Shown here piece by piece: positions 1-8,536 of a stretch of 64,000 nucleotides of DNA; position 1 is the stretch's first letter; the number at the start of each line of letters is the position of its first letter. The notes beneath the pieces were generated by a model. That model saw only the letters and a list, made by a program, of their open reading frames with translations, made no database searches and had not been told where the DNA came from. Source of the DNA: Sellimonas caecigallum (lineage in GTDB: Bacteria; Bacillota; Clostridia; Lachnospirales; Lachnospiraceae); contig NZ_VIRV01000003.1 of assembly GCF_019754295.1 (NCBI RefSeq), positions 1-64,000 of the forward strand. The letters are read 5' to 3'. The translations under genes were made by a program, and so were the position numbers.

Positions 1-41
1 ATCTGTCTTTGAAATAGCCTTTATATTCAGGAGGTCTGGGA

Positions 42-365
42 ATGATAATCGAAGGAAATCCAAAAGAAAAAGCAGCAATGGAAGAATTTCACAAGGGGAA
101 CCGTGCCGAAGGACTTCGTCTCCAGGAAGAGTTTGCCAGCGAGTTCCGTCAGGAGTACAAGAACAAAGATCACTGTCCGTGTCTGAAGGCATGCCGCTAC
201 CACGGCAACTGTAAGGAATGTGTAGCCATCCACCGTGCACACCAGGAGCATGTTCCAAACTGTATGCGCCCTCTTCTCAACAAGAAGATCCGGATTTTAT
301 CCGAGCTTACAGAACATACGATTGCAAATGAGATTGAACCGCCTCATGAAATTCTGCGCAAATAG
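42..365 (+). CDS. Small cysteine-rich protein of unknown function
   Basis: A 107-residue protein preceded by a strong ribosome binding site (AGGAGG at 30-35) and an ATG seven bases later. The N-terminal half is charged and probably helical. The middle carries six cysteines in the pattern CPC-x3-C-x5-C-x2-C-x13-C, together with three histidines, which looks like a small metal-binding knuckle. It resembles the short Cys-rich proteins of Clostridia annotated DUF6485, but I recall this only from motif shape and cannot confirm it. There is no signal peptide or membrane segment. It stands alone on the plus strand and converges on the GTPase gene through a shared terminator. Its role is unknown. Confidence 0.75.
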   Translation: MIIEGNPKEKAAMEEFHKGNRAEGLRLQEEFASEFRQEYKNKDHCPCLKACRYHGNCKECVAIHRAHQEHVPNCMRPLLNKKIRILSELTEHTIANEIEPPHEILRK

Positions 366-380
366 AATGGCAATCGAAAA

Positions 381-410
381 GGAGCAGGCCGTGACAGGCC
401 TGCCCTTTTA
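381..410. terminator. Bidirectional rho-independent terminator
   Basis: GCAGGCC (384-390) pairs with GGCCTGC (397-403) around a six-base loop. It is followed by CTTTTATT on the plus strand, and on the minus strand the stem is followed by a short T-rich run. It sits between two convergent genes and can serve both. Confidence 0.75.
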
Positions 411-3149
411 TTATATCTCTGTCTTTTTCTTTCCAATCCGTATTTCTTCCATCTTCTCTGTCATCTCTTCCGGCAGATGATCAAACAGATAATTTCCGGT
501 CTTTCCTCCGGTTCGTTTCAGGTAGATTTCCCGGATTTCCGTGTTCGCCGCTTCGATTTCCTCCAGAAGTCCCATGGCGGACAATCTCTGCGCGCCCTGC
601 CCCATAATGATGATCTGTTCCAGTCCATCGGAAGTTGCCACTGTCACATGGTATTTGCGTCCGATCTCATGGACAGTTTTTTCAATATACTGATCTGCCG
701 TCTCTGCTTCTTTCGTGTACACTACATAGATATTGTGATATTTCTGCACTTCCCCTATATTTCCCGGCACTTTGTATGCATCGAACACAAGGATCAAGGT
801 GTTTTTCTTGTAGCCCTGATAGTTGCTCAGAATGTCCATGAGTTTGTTTCTCGCCGCCTCGATATTGATCTTGGACAGTTCTTTCAACTCATCCCATGCA
901 AAAATAATATTGTATCCATCCACAAGCAGATACTCTTTTTCGTCTTTGCGTTTCTTCGGGATATAGCTCTGTTCCGCCCTGGAAGCAGAGATCGTCTTCT
1001 TTTGAAATCCGTATTTTCGTTCCTTTCCCGGACCGTAAGTACGGGTAAATATTTCCTCCAGCTCTTTGTCGTCTCCCCATCCGTATCCAGCTCCAAGACT
1101 GTAGGTCCTTGGCTCTTTCTCAGAAACACTCTCTGTCTGTACCGCTTCTTTCAGACAGCTTTCCAGGTGCATGTATTCTTCTACCTTATCCCACTCTACA
1201 TAGAATCCGGCTCCGTGGGCACAAAAAACAGATCCGGTCGGATTTTCCGTATCCGCCTCCGAATCATAAGCGATAGCCGCAATGACTTCCTCTGCATTGT
1301 GACAAGGCTCATACCCGCCAAGCATACAGGAGAATCGGCCTCTTCCTTTTGTGTAGGCCATGACCTCCATCTGATAGCCCTGCATTTCAGATACCGGGGC
1401 ACTTCCTATCAAGACAGCCATATCCCCTTCATTCTCCGGCGTCTCGAAACTTCCGCTCATGCGCTGGATGTCCGCCATGGCCCGTCCGACCATCTCAGAA
1501 GGAACTTCCAGCGTAAATTCATACACCGGTTCCAGAAGGATGCTTTTTGCTTTTTTGAGTCCATGCCGGACAGCCCTGTATGTAGCCTGCCGGAAATCTC
1601 CGCCTTCTGTATGTTTCTGATGTGCCTTTCCTGCTGCCAGGATCAGTTTCATGTCCGTGATCTCGGATCCTGTAAGAACTCCCGGGTGTTTCTTTTCCGC
1701 CAGATGCGTAAGGATCAGACGCTGCCAGTTTTTGTCCAGGACATCCTCGCTGCATGATGTCTCCAGCACAAGGCCGCTTCCTGGCTCTCCCGGCTCCAGC
1801 AAAAGATGGACTTCCGCGTAATGTCTGAGCGGTTCGAAATGCCCGACTCCTTCCACCGTATCCGTAATCGTTTCCTTGTACAGGATGCTTCCGGTTCCGA
1901 ATTCTACTTCTGTATGGAAGCGTTCGCTGATCAGGCTTTTGAGGATTTCAATCTGAACTTCCCCCATGACCTGGGCATGGATCTCGTTTGCATGTTCCCT
2001 CCACACAATATGGAGTTCCGGTATTTCTTCTTCCAGCTCCTTTAGTTTCCCAAACATGCGATGTACGTCTGTCCCTTCAGGAAGCTGAATCTGATAGCTC
2101 AATACTGGTTCCAGGACCGGGGCCTGGGCCTCGGGCTCAAATCCAAGACCTTCCCCGGCAAAAGTATGAGTAAGGCCTGTGACCGCGCATATCGCCCCGG
2201 CCTGCACTTCCTCCGCCGGCTCGAACCCAGCTCCCGAATATATGCGGATCTGGTGCACTTTTTCCTCCCAGCATTCCTGCTCTTTCGCTCCTTCCCTTTG
2301 GTTGGAAAGCAGTGTCTTTACTTTCAGGGAACCGCCTGTTACTTTCATGTATGTCAGTCTCGTACCCTGCGGATCCCTTGCTATCTTGTACACTTTCGCT
2401 CCGAACGTATCCGGATATTCCGGATATGAGGTGTACTTGGAAAATATTTCCAAAAAGTCTTCGACCCCCTCTGTCCGGAGTGCCGACCCGAAACAACATG
2501 GAAAAAGTCTGCGCTCCCGAATCAATGTCCTTACTGCCTCTTCCTCAATTTCCCCTGTCTCCAGGTAAGCTTCCAGCAGGCTGTCATCACAGACCGCGAT
2601 GTTTTCCAGAAATTCTTCTCTTTTTTGTTCCTTTCTGAAATCAATACACCGCTCATCCAGCCGTTCTTTCAGCTCCTTTAAAAGCGTCTCTTTATCCGTG
2701 CCCTCCTGGTCCATCTTATTCACAAAAATAAAGACTGGAATTCCATATCTGTCAAGCAGTTTCCAAAGCGTCTCCACATGCCCCTGTACACCGTCTGCAC
2801 CGCTGATAATAAGGATGGCGTAGTCAAGCACCTGGAGCGTCCGTTCCATTTCCGCCGAAAAGTCCACATGTCCCGGTGTGTCAAGAAGCGTAACCGCCTT
2901 CTCCCCGATGGGCACCTCTGCTTGCTTGGAAAAGATCGTGATGCCCCGGTTTTTTTCCAGTTCGTGCGTGTCCAGAAATGCATCTTTGTGATCCACTCTC
3001 CCAAGTTTTCTTATCCTGCCGCCGAAATATAGGATGCTCTCTGCAAGCGTCGTCTTTCCGGCATCCACATGGGCCAAAAGCCCTGTGCAAATATGTTTGG
3101 ATGGATTTTTTTTCAATTTGTCTCTTCTATTTTCAGACGTATTTTCCAT
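411..3149 (-). CDS. TetM-like translational GTPase fused to a Rae1/YacP-type NYN endoribonuclease domain
   Basis: A 912-residue protein. Residues about 20-650 are an EF-G/TetM-type GTPase: P-loop AHVDAGKTT near 25, RGITI near 68, DTPGH near 90, NKMD near 144, then EF-G domains II-V. Residues about 733-912 match the NYN_YacP (Rae1) family: LLVDGYNIIFAW with D744, VFDAY with D790, ETADQYIEK with D819, and ATSDGLEQ with D841, so the acidic active-site set appears complete. Tetracycline ribosomal protection proteins end near residue 640, so the tail of about 270 residues is an added module. Rae1 of Bacillus subtilis cleaves mRNA in the ribosomal A site; that the fusion delivers the nuclease to ribosomes is my inference. 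An upstream in-frame ATG exists at 3182, but GAAAGGGG just before 3149 and a -10 element lying over 3188-3193 favour 3149. Database labels of tetracycline resistance may be misleading here. Confidence 0.9.
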   Translation of the reverse strand: MENTSENRRDKLKKNPSKHICTGLLAHVDAGKTTLAESILYFGGRIRKLGRVDHKDAFLDTHELEKNRGITIFSKQAEVPIGEKAVTLLDTPGHVDFSAEMERTLQVLDYAILIISGADGVQGHVETLWKLLDRYGIPVFIFVNKMDQEGTDKETLLKELKERLDERCIDFRKEQKREEFLENIAVCDDSLLEAYLETGEIEEEAVRTLIRERRLFPCCFGSALRTEGVEDFLEIFSKYTSYPEYPDTFGAKVYKIARDPQGTRLTYMKVTGGSLKVKTLLSNQREGAKEQECWEEKVHQIRIYSGAGFEPAEEVQAGAICAVTGLTHTFAGEGLGFEPEAQAPVLEPVLSYQIQLPEGTDVHRMFGKLKELEEEIPELHIVWREHANEIHAQVMGEVQIEILKSLISERFHTEVEFGTGSILYKETITDTVEGVGHFEPLRHYAEVHLLLEPGEPGSGLVLETSCSEDVLDKNWQRLILTHLAEKKHPGVLTGSEITDMKLILAAGKAHQKHTEGGDFRQATYRAVRHGLKKAKSILLEPVYEFTLEVPSEMVGRAMADIQRMSGSFETPENEGDMAVLIGSAPVSEMQGYQMEVMAYTKGRGRFSCMLGGYEPCHNAEEVIAAIAYDSEADTENPTGSVFCAHGAGFYVEWDKVEEYMHLESCLKEAVQTESVSEKEPRTYSLGAGYGWGDDKELEEIFTRTYGPGKERKYGFQKKTISASRAEQSYIPKKRKDEKEYLLVDGYNIIFAWDELKELSKINIEAARNKLMDILSNYQGYKKNTLILVFDAYKVPGNIGEVQKYHNIYVVYTKEAETADQYIEKTVHEIGRKYHVTVATSDGLEQIIIMGQGAQRLSAMGLLEEIEAANTEIREIYLKRTGGKTGNYLFDHLPEEMTEKMEEIRIGKKKTEI

Positions 3150-3153
3150 GAAA

Positions 3154-3209
3154 ATACCCCTTTCTGTTCTATGATCATACATTCATAATCATATCACAGA
3201 ACGGGGTAT
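3154..3209 (-). repeat. Interrupted inverted repeat over promoter and ribosome binding site
   Basis: ATACCCC plus TGTTCT (3154-3170) is mirrored by AGAACGGGGTAT (3198-3209). One arm contains the complement of the ribosome binding site and the other lies in the promoter spacer. It could be a DNA operator. If a longer transcript exists from an upstream promoter, the same arms could fold into an RNA hairpin that hides the ribosome binding site. Both readings are inferences. Confidence 0.45.
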
Positions 3210-3216
3210 AAGTCGA
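3188..3216 (-). promoter_or_regulatory. Promoter of the GTPase-nuclease fusion gene
   Basis: Reading on the minus strand, a -35 TCGACT (3211-3216), 17-base spacer and a -10 TATGAT (3188-3193) precede the gene. Transcription would begin near 3181, which supports the start at 3149. Confidence 0.5.
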
Positions 3217-3235
3217 TAAAGTTTTCCGTCAATCC

Positions 3236-4633
3236 CTATGCATCCGCGCTGTCCAGGAATATTTCCATTTTACATTGTTTTCTCACAAAGTAGAAGCACA
3301 CTGCCTGCATGAGAATCGTGATAATCCATGATCCCGGATAGGAAATAAACAAAAAGAACAACGATCTGTGGTGCGGGAAAAACAGATAGATCCACACGAT
3401 CCTCGTGCCTACCGTTCCGATCACAGACAAGAGCATCGGTACAGCGGAATGTCCCATTCCGCGCAGGGCACCTGGAAACAGATCCATGATGCCGCAAAGG
3501 AAGTATGGTACTGTCGTGATAGACAATACCTCCACCCCGCAGCGGATTACTTCCGCATCTGCCGTATATATCTTCAGGATCTGTGCCCCGAATACATAAG
3601 CGCCCACTCCCATGACTGCAGAGACGCCCACCGACAGGATCATGCAGTCTGCCAGCACCCGGTCCATGCGTTTTTGCTTCTTGACACTGTAATTCTGACT
3701 CGTAAAGCTCATGCATGCCTGTGTGACTGCATTGACTGCCGCATACAGAAATCCGATGATATTGTTGGCTGCTGTGTATCCTGCCATTGCCGTCGCTCCA
3801 AAGGAATTGACAGAAGACTGCAAAAGAGCATTGGAGAAATTGATGACTGTGCTCTGTATTCCGGCAGGAATCCCTACCTGAAAAATTCGTTTCAAATGCT
3901 CCTTTTTGATGGTAAGCTTGGAGAAACGAAGCTGATAATCTCCTTCTGAGCTATGGAGACAGCGAATGACCAGAATACAGGAGATCATCTGTGAGGTCAC
4001 AGTTCCGATGGCCACGCCGGCCACGCCAAGAGGGATCACTATGACAAGCAGAAGATCCAGAACCACATTGGCACATCCTGCGGCAATCAGATAAAGCAAT
4101 GGTCTCTTCGTGTCGCCCACCGCCCGCAGGATTGCCGCCCCATAATTATAAAGCATAAAAAACGGCATCCCCATAAAATAGATCCGCATATAAACTACCG
4201 ACAAGTCTATGACATCGCCCGGTGTCCCCATCAAAGTGAGAGCCATCCGGGATGCGCCGACTCCGACAAAAGCCATCACTATCCCGCTGATCAAGGCAAG
4301 CGTGATGGCAGTATGTACAGCTTCCGACATTTCTTTTCCGCGTCCCGCCGCATGATAACGTGCTGCAAGGACATTTGCTCCAAGCGAAATTCCGATAAAA
4401 AGGTTGGTAAAGATATTGATCAGTGCAGTGGTCGATCCGACTGCCGCCAGAGCCCGGCTGCCGCTGAATCTTCCCACAACAATGATATCCACCGCATTAA
4501 ACATCAGCTGCAGAATACTGGAAATCATCAATGGGACAGAAAAAGAAATCAGTTTGTCCATGATCGATCCGTTGCACATGTCAATCTCGTATTTATTGTT
4601 TTTCAATGTCCGGCTCCCCCTCTCATTTGTCAT
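3236..4633 (-). CDS. MATE-family multidrug/cation antiporter
   Basis: A 465-residue membrane protein with about twelve hydrophobic segments in two homologous halves. The first half contains the family-typical stretch PLMISSILQLMFNAVDIIVVG, and a GxxxGAxxLRAxG-like turn (YNYGAAILRAVGDT) follows in the loop after TM4-5. MATE exporters couple efflux of drugs or cationic metabolites to Na+ or H+ entry; the substrate is not deducible. The start is ambiguous: ATG 4633 has a weak ribosome binding site, while a TTG at 4606 (residue 10) follows GAGAGGGGG at good distance. It lies downstream of the coenzyme A operon with a 28-base gap and may be co-transcribed with it. Confidence 0.9.
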   Translation of the reverse strand: MTNERGSRTLKNNKYEIDMCNGSIMDKLISFSVPLMISSILQLMFNAVDIIVVGRFSGSRALAAVGSTTALINIFTNLFIGISLGANVLAARYHAAGRGKEMSEAVHTAITLALISGIVMAFVGVGASRMALTLMGTPGDVIDLSVVYMRIYFMGMPFFMLYNYGAAILRAVGDTKRPLLYLIAAGCANVVLDLLLVIVIPLGVAGVAIGTVTSQMISCILVIRCLHSSEGDYQLRFSKLTIKKEHLKRIFQVGIPAGIQSTVINFSNALLQSSVNSFGATAMAGYTAANNIIGFLYAAVNAVTQACMSFTSQNYSVKKQKRMDRVLADCMILSVGVSAVMGVGAYVFGAQILKIYTADAEVIRCGVEVLSITTVPYFLCGIMDLFPGALRGMGHSAVPMLLSVIGTVGTRIVWIYLFFPHHRSLFFLFISYPGSWIITILMQAVCFYFVRKQCKMEIFLDSADA

Positions 4634-4661
4634 CTTTCTCTACATTGTCCGGACTGAAAGA

Positions 4662-5438
4662 TCATCTCTTGTTTTTTCTGTTCTTCTCATAAAGGATGGA
4701 AAGACCTTTCAGCAGCAGATCATCATCCAGAATGATCTCCCGCTTACAGTGCGGTATAATCTTTTTCGCCAGTCCGCCTGTGGCGATGACGGTCAGATTT
4801 TCGCCCATCTGTTCTTTCATCCGGTCGATGATGCCGTCGATAGCGGCAGCGCTGCTGTAAATAATTCCGCTTTTCATACACTCAATCGTATTTTTCCCGA
4901 TGAGATGCTCCGGCGCTTCCAGACTGATACCGCTTAGCTGGGCCGCTTTTGATGTAAGAGAGTCCAGAGAAACCTGAATTCCCGGGTAGATCATCCCTCC
5001 CTGATAACGTTTCTCACTGTCGATGACGCTCACTGTCGTTGCCGTCCCCATGTCAAAGATGATCATGGGCGCCGGATATTCCGCTATTCCTGCTACCGCG
5101 TCCACAACAAGATCCCCTCCAAGGGATGCCGGATTGTCCATCCGGATATTGAGTCCGGTTTTTATGCCGGCTCCTACGATCATGACATCCAGTTTCAGGA
5201 TCTTCTCGGCCGCAAGCTGAAAGGCTTTCGTGATCTGTGGAACGACGGATGCGATGATCCCTCCTTCCAGGTCTTCTCTGTGAATCCCGTAAATATCAAG
5301 AACGTTTTTGATATCGATCGCGTATTCCAGTTCCGTCTTTGTCCGGACGGTGGAAAGGCGCTCTATAAATACACACCGGCTGCCTTCCATGCAGCCGATG
5401 ACGATGTTTGTGTTTCCTATGTCGATTGCTAAAATCAT
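4662..5438 (-). CDS. coaX: Type III pantothenate kinase
   Basis: A 258-residue ASKHA-fold kinase that phosphorylates pantothenate, the first step of coenzyme A synthesis. Motifs seen: MILAIDIGNTNIVIG at the N-terminus (phosphate 1 loop), DLVVDAVAG near the middle, FDMGTATTVSVID (phosphate 2) and ATGGLAKKI near the C-terminus. An in-frame ATG further upstream would overlap the previous gene by 60 bases; the ATG at 5438 has AGGAG eight bases before it and starts exactly where the family starts. It overlaps the preceding S-component gene by four bases, showing translational coupling in the coaBC operon. Confidence 0.96.
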   Translation of the reverse strand: MILAIDIGNTNIVIGCMEGSRCVFIERLSTVRTKTELEYAIDIKNVLDIYGIHREDLEGGIIASVVPQITKAFQLAAEKILKLDVMIVGAGIKTGLNIRMDNPASLGGDLVVDAVAGIAEYPAPMIIFDMGTATTVSVIDSEKRYQGGMIYPGIQVSLDSLTSKAAQLSGISLEAPEHLIGKNTIECMKSGIIYSSAAAIDGIIDRMKEQMGENLTVIATGGLAKKIIPHCKREIILDDDLLLKGLSILYEKNRKNKR

Positions 5439-6121
5439 TTTGACACTCCTAATCTGGCTCTGATATTTTTCCTCATAAGAACTTTTCCGATGCAAAGGGT
5501 AAGAACCCCGGCCACAATGGCTTCCGGTACACCGTTGATCCCGATGACAGACAGGATAAAGCTGTATACGGCGGATTCAGCCACGTTGTTTGCTGCTGCA
5601 TAGGCATCGCGGAAAAATACAAAAATAAGGTTCATCACAAGCAGTGTGTTGACAAGTGCGCCGCATACGCCTGACGCAATAAGTCCGGCGGCCGACACGC
5701 CCGTCTTCTTTCTGCTTTTCTCAAACAGCCGGTACACATAATATGGGAGGATACCCACCAAAATCCGTGGGACAAAACAGATGATAAGGCTTCCGATACC
5801 TCCGCTTACCTCTCCCAGGCTGTAAAACGGCGTAAAAACAAACGATGTAACCGTCGGGTTCATCGTATTGTTGATCAGGCTTGTCAGACCGAAGATAGCG
5901 CCAAGTGCCGCTCCTTTTTTCGGTCCCAGAAGCAGAGATCCCAGTATCACGGGAATATGGATGATAGTTGCTCTCGTAAATCCAAGCGGAATATATCCGA
6001 GGAAAGGGGTAAACGCCATAATGACGATGATGGCGCCAAATAATGCCACCTGGATCATCCCCTGTACTTTTTTCATACTGCTTCGTGCTGCGCCTGCAGT
6101 TGTTGATGTTGTTTGATTCAT
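5435..6121 (-). CDS. panT: ECF transporter S component, probably for pantothenate (PanT-like)
   Basis: A 228-residue protein with five or six hydrophobic segments, the fold of energy-coupling-factor substrate-binding subunits. The stretch YIPLGFTRATIIHIPVILGS and the following GPKKGAALGAIFGL are typical of the S-component first half. No ATPase or EcfT gene is nearby, so it must share an ECF module encoded elsewhere. Placement between coaBC and coaX makes pantothenate the likely vitamin; the substrate is inferred from context, not from a binding motif. A GGAGG site precedes ATG 6121. The operon order is coaBC, this gene, coaX. Confidence 0.82.
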   Translation of the reverse strand: MNQTTSTTAGAARSSMKKVQGMIQVALFGAIIVIMAFTPFLGYIPLGFTRATIIHIPVILGSLLLGPKKGAALGAIFGLTSLINNTMNPTVTSFVFTPFYSLGEVSGGIGSLIICFVPRILVGILPYYVYRLFEKSRKKTGVSAAGLIASGVCGALVNTLLVMNLIFVFFRDAYAAANNVAESAVYSFILSVIGINGVPEAIVAGVLTLCIGKVLMRKNIRARLGVSK

Positions 6122-6178
6122 ATTTGCCTCCTTGTTATCATTCTCCTATGAGATACAATACATCGGCACAGACATGTA

Positions 6179-7375
6179 CTACTTCTGTCCGCACATCAAA
6201 ATCCGGTCAAGAATCTGTACGGCTGCCTCCTCTTTTGACATTTTTTCGAGTGAGACTTCCTCATCCTTCGTAATGATCGTCACGACATTTGTATCGCCCG
6301 CAAACCCCGCACCTTCTACTTTCAGGTTGTTTGCCACGATCATATCCAGATTTTTCTTTTCGAGTTTCCTTCTTGAGTTCTCTATCATATTTTCTGTTTC
6401 CATGGAAAATCCGCACAGAAACTGTCCTTCTCTTTTGTTGTCGCCCAGATATTTCAAAATATCGTCGGTGCGCTCCATCGGAATGGACAAATCCCCTTCT
6501 TTCTTTTTGACTTTCTCATGGCTTACATATTTCGGCCGGTAATCTGCCACCGCCGCCGCCTTGATGATGATGTCCTGACGCGGCGCCTCGTCTTTTACCG
6601 CCTCAAACATTTCCTTTGCCGTGTGGACCGTGATCGCTTTTACAAACTCCGGCTTCGGTATGGCTGTCGGTCCGGTCACAAGCGTGACATCGGCTCCCCG
6701 TCTCATGCAGACTGTCGCCAGAGCATACCCCATCTTTCCAGTGGAATGGTTTGTAATATAACGTACCGGATCGATGGCTTCCTGTGTCGGCCCTGCCGTG
6801 ACAAGCACACGTTTCCCAGCCATATCCTTCTCAAACTGGATCTCTCTCAGAATATACTCGAGGAGCAATTCCGGTTCCGGCATCTTTCCCTGGCCGGTAT
6901 CTCCGCACGCCAGATATCCGCTGGCCGGGTCTACCACCTCGTATCCGAATCTTCTGAGCTTTTCCAGATTATCCTGCACGATCGGATTTTCAAACATATT
7001 GGTATTCATCGCCGGGACGACAATCTTTTTACACGGGCATGCCATGACCGTTGTCGTGAGCATATCGTCGGCGATTCCGCCTGCGATCTTTCCTATTACG
7101 TTGGCGCTGGCTGGTGCGACCATGACGACATCCGCCTGTTTCGCCAAAGCCACGTGCTCTACACTGTACTGAAAATTCCGGTCAAATGTATCGATCAGAC
7201 ATTTATTGCCGGTAAGAGTTTCAAATGTGATCGGATTGATAAAATTCGTCGCATTCTCTGTCATCAGTACGTGCACATCCGCCTCAAGCTTCTTAAGTGC
7301 ACTTGCAAGTGACGCGATCTTGTATGCCGCGATACTTCCCGTCACTGCAAGGACTACCGTCTTTCCTTTCAGCAT
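6179..7375 (-). CDS. coaBC: Bifunctional phosphopantothenoylcysteine decarboxylase / phosphopantothenate-cysteine ligase
   Basis: A 398-residue flavoprotein (Dfp). The N-terminal half is the CoaC decarboxylase: LAVTGSIAAYK, ASANVIGKIAGGIADD, and PAMNTNMFENP containing the substrate-binding PXMNXXMW-like loop; the redox cysteine lies in DPASGYLACGDTGQG. The C-terminal half is CoaB ligase: VLVTAGPTQEAIDPVRYITNHSTGKMG, and KxKK-type VKKKEGDLS. Together they carry out steps two and three of coenzyme A synthesis. AGGAAGGGGG precedes ATG 7375. It is the first gene of the coaBC-panT-coaX operon. Confidence 0.97.
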   Translation of the reverse strand: MLKGKTVVLAVTGSIAAYKIASLASALKKLEADVHVLMTENATNFINPITFETLTGNKCLIDTFDRNFQYSVEHVALAKQADVVMVAPASANVIGKIAGGIADDMLTTTVMACPCKKIVVPAMNTNMFENPIVQDNLEKLRRFGYEVVDPASGYLACGDTGQGKMPEPELLLEYILREIQFEKDMAGKRVLVTAGPTQEAIDPVRYITNHSTGKMGYALATVCMRRGADVTLVTGPTAIPKPEFVKAITVHTAKEMFEAVKDEAPRQDIIIKAAAVADYRPKYVSHEKVKKKEGDLSIPMERTDDILKYLGDNKREGQFLCGFSMETENMIENSRRKLEKKNLDMIVANNLKVEGAGFAGDTNVVTIITKDEEVSLEKMSKEEAAVQILDRILMCGQK

Positions 7376-7421
7376 ATAATCCCCCTTCCTGTAGCTTTTA
7401 TAATCTCAAAGATCCGTTACT

Positions 7422-7450
7422 ATTATAATTTCTGTCCCTGAAAAAAGCAA
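7422..7450 (-). promoter_or_regulatory. Promoter of the coaBC operon
   Basis: On the minus strand, TTGCTT (7445-7450), a 17-base spacer and a perfect TATAAT (7422-7427) stand 47 bases before the coaBC start. Confidence 0.6.
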
Positions 7451-7485
7451 GCCATACATAAGCAGCCAAAATCTCATATATAATT

Positions 7486-7514
7486 TTGACTTTTCCTTCA
7501 AATCTTGGTATTCT
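7486..7514 (+). promoter_or_regulatory. Candidate promoter of the AraC-family gene
   Basis: TTGACT (7486-7491), 17 bases, TATTCT (7509-7514), about 45 bases before the ATG at 7559. Confidence 0.45.
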
Positions 7515-7558
7515 TATACATAATAACTTTTTTGACACAAACCAGAGGAGGCTATGTT

Positions 7559-8443
7559 ATGGAAATAAATATCCTGTATGATGATGTTGGTTTTCAGTGT
7601 CTTGACCACATTGAGCATCAGACGAATGATCTGTATCTGACTCGATGCGGTATCCAGGCATGTAAACCAAATTATTGCTGGGGACCAAAGCTCCGGCCGC
7701 AGTACCATATGCACTTTATTCTGGATGGAAATGGTTTCTTTGAGATTGACCATCATATTTACCATCTGAAGAAAGGGCAGATTTTTCTGATTCCTCCTAA
7801 CACAATGTCGCGCTACTATGCGGACGGAAATGATCCCTGGACTTATGCATTCATCAGCTTCCAGGGCAACAAGGCATCCCAGTACATGGAGCAGGCAGGA
7901 TTTTCTGCATCCCCTTATATCCGTGACTGCGTAGTCGATCCGGAAGAGTATGCAGCTATCGTTCGCCAGATGCTGAAAACCCATCAGCTTACCATCACGA
8001 ATGAACTGCAGCGTGTAAGTCTCCTGTTTTCCATGTTTTCCAAATTGACTTCTTCTTACCATGCCTCGGATTCTTCTTATATACAGAAATCTCATGATTA
8101 TCTGCCCGAGACATATTTTGAACATGCCCTGCAGTATATCCATATTAACTACGGAAAAAATATACATATACAGGATATTGCAGATTACATTGGAATTACC
8201 CGTTCTTATCTGTTTTACATTTTTAATAAAAAGCTTCAGATGTCTCCAAAAAAATATCTTCTGAATTATCGCATCGAAAAGGCAAAAACCATGCTTTCTT
8301 CCACCGATATTTTCATTAAAGACATCGCCCACCATGTAGGATACGAAGATTCCCTTGCATTCTCAAAAGTTTTCCGCAATGCGACCGGGTATTCCCCATC
8401 TGCATATCGGAATTATAAAGCAGGTGTTCCTGAAAAACAATAG
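7559..8443 (+). CDS. AraC-family transcriptional regulator of the alpha-galactoside operon (inferred target)
   Basis: A 294-residue regulator. Residues about 25-160 form a cupin sugar-sensing domain (RPQYHMHFILDGNGFFEIDHH, LIPPNTMSRYYADG). Residues about 190-290 hold the two helix-turn-helix units of the AraC DNA-binding domain (IQDIADYIGITRSYLFYIF and IKDIAHHVGYEDSLAFSKVFRNATGYSPSAYR). This architecture is that of MsmR/RafR-type activators of raffinose and melibiose genes. The ATG at 7559 was chosen because AGAGGAGG lies ten bases upstream; a more upstream start would extend through that site. It converges on the distal end of the galactosidase/ABC operon, which is its probable target. Confidence 0.9.
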   Translation: MEINILYDDVGFQCLDHIEHQTNDLYLTRCGIQACKPNYCWGPKLRPQYHMHFILDGNGFFEIDHHIYHLKKGQIFLIPPNTMSRYYADGNDPWTYAFISFQGNKASQYMEQAGFSASPYIRDCVVDPEEYAAIVRQMLKTHQLTITNELQRVSLLFSMFSKLTSSYHASDSSYIQKSHDYLPETYFEHALQYIHINYGKNIHIQDIADYIGITRSYLFYIFNKKLQMSPKKYLLNYRIEKAKTMLSSTDIFIKDIAHHVGYEDSLAFSKVFRNATGYSPSAYRNYKAGVPEKQ

Positions 8444-8477
8444 GACCTTGTGTTCCTGATTCGGCACAAAAAACGGC

Positions 8478-8525
8478 GCCCTGACAGAAAGACACAAAAA
8501 CTGTGTTTTCCTGTCAGGGCTCTTT
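8478..8525. terminator. Bidirectional terminator between araC-type gene and the galactoside operon
   Basis: GCCCTGACAG (8478-8487) pairs with CTGTCAGGGC (8511-8520), with an inner ACACA/TGTGT stem. TCTTTT follows on the plus strand, and a run of T follows on the minus strand, so it can stop both convergent transcripts. Confidence 0.85.
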
Positions 8526-8536
8526 TGCTCTATCCT

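Noticed and set aside
477-1757. A 426-codon plus-strand frame antisense to the GTPase-NYN fusion gene.
   Set aside because: It lies wholly inside the well-supported minus-strand gene, has no ribosome binding site and its residues (Cys, Phe, Ser, Arg rich) are those of an antisense shadow.
411-3149. Acquired tetracycline resistance gene tet(M)/tet(W).
   Set aside because: Tet proteins end near 640 residues and do not carry a NYN nuclease; context is chromosomal with no mobile element. It is better read as a housekeeping or stress GTPase-nuclease.
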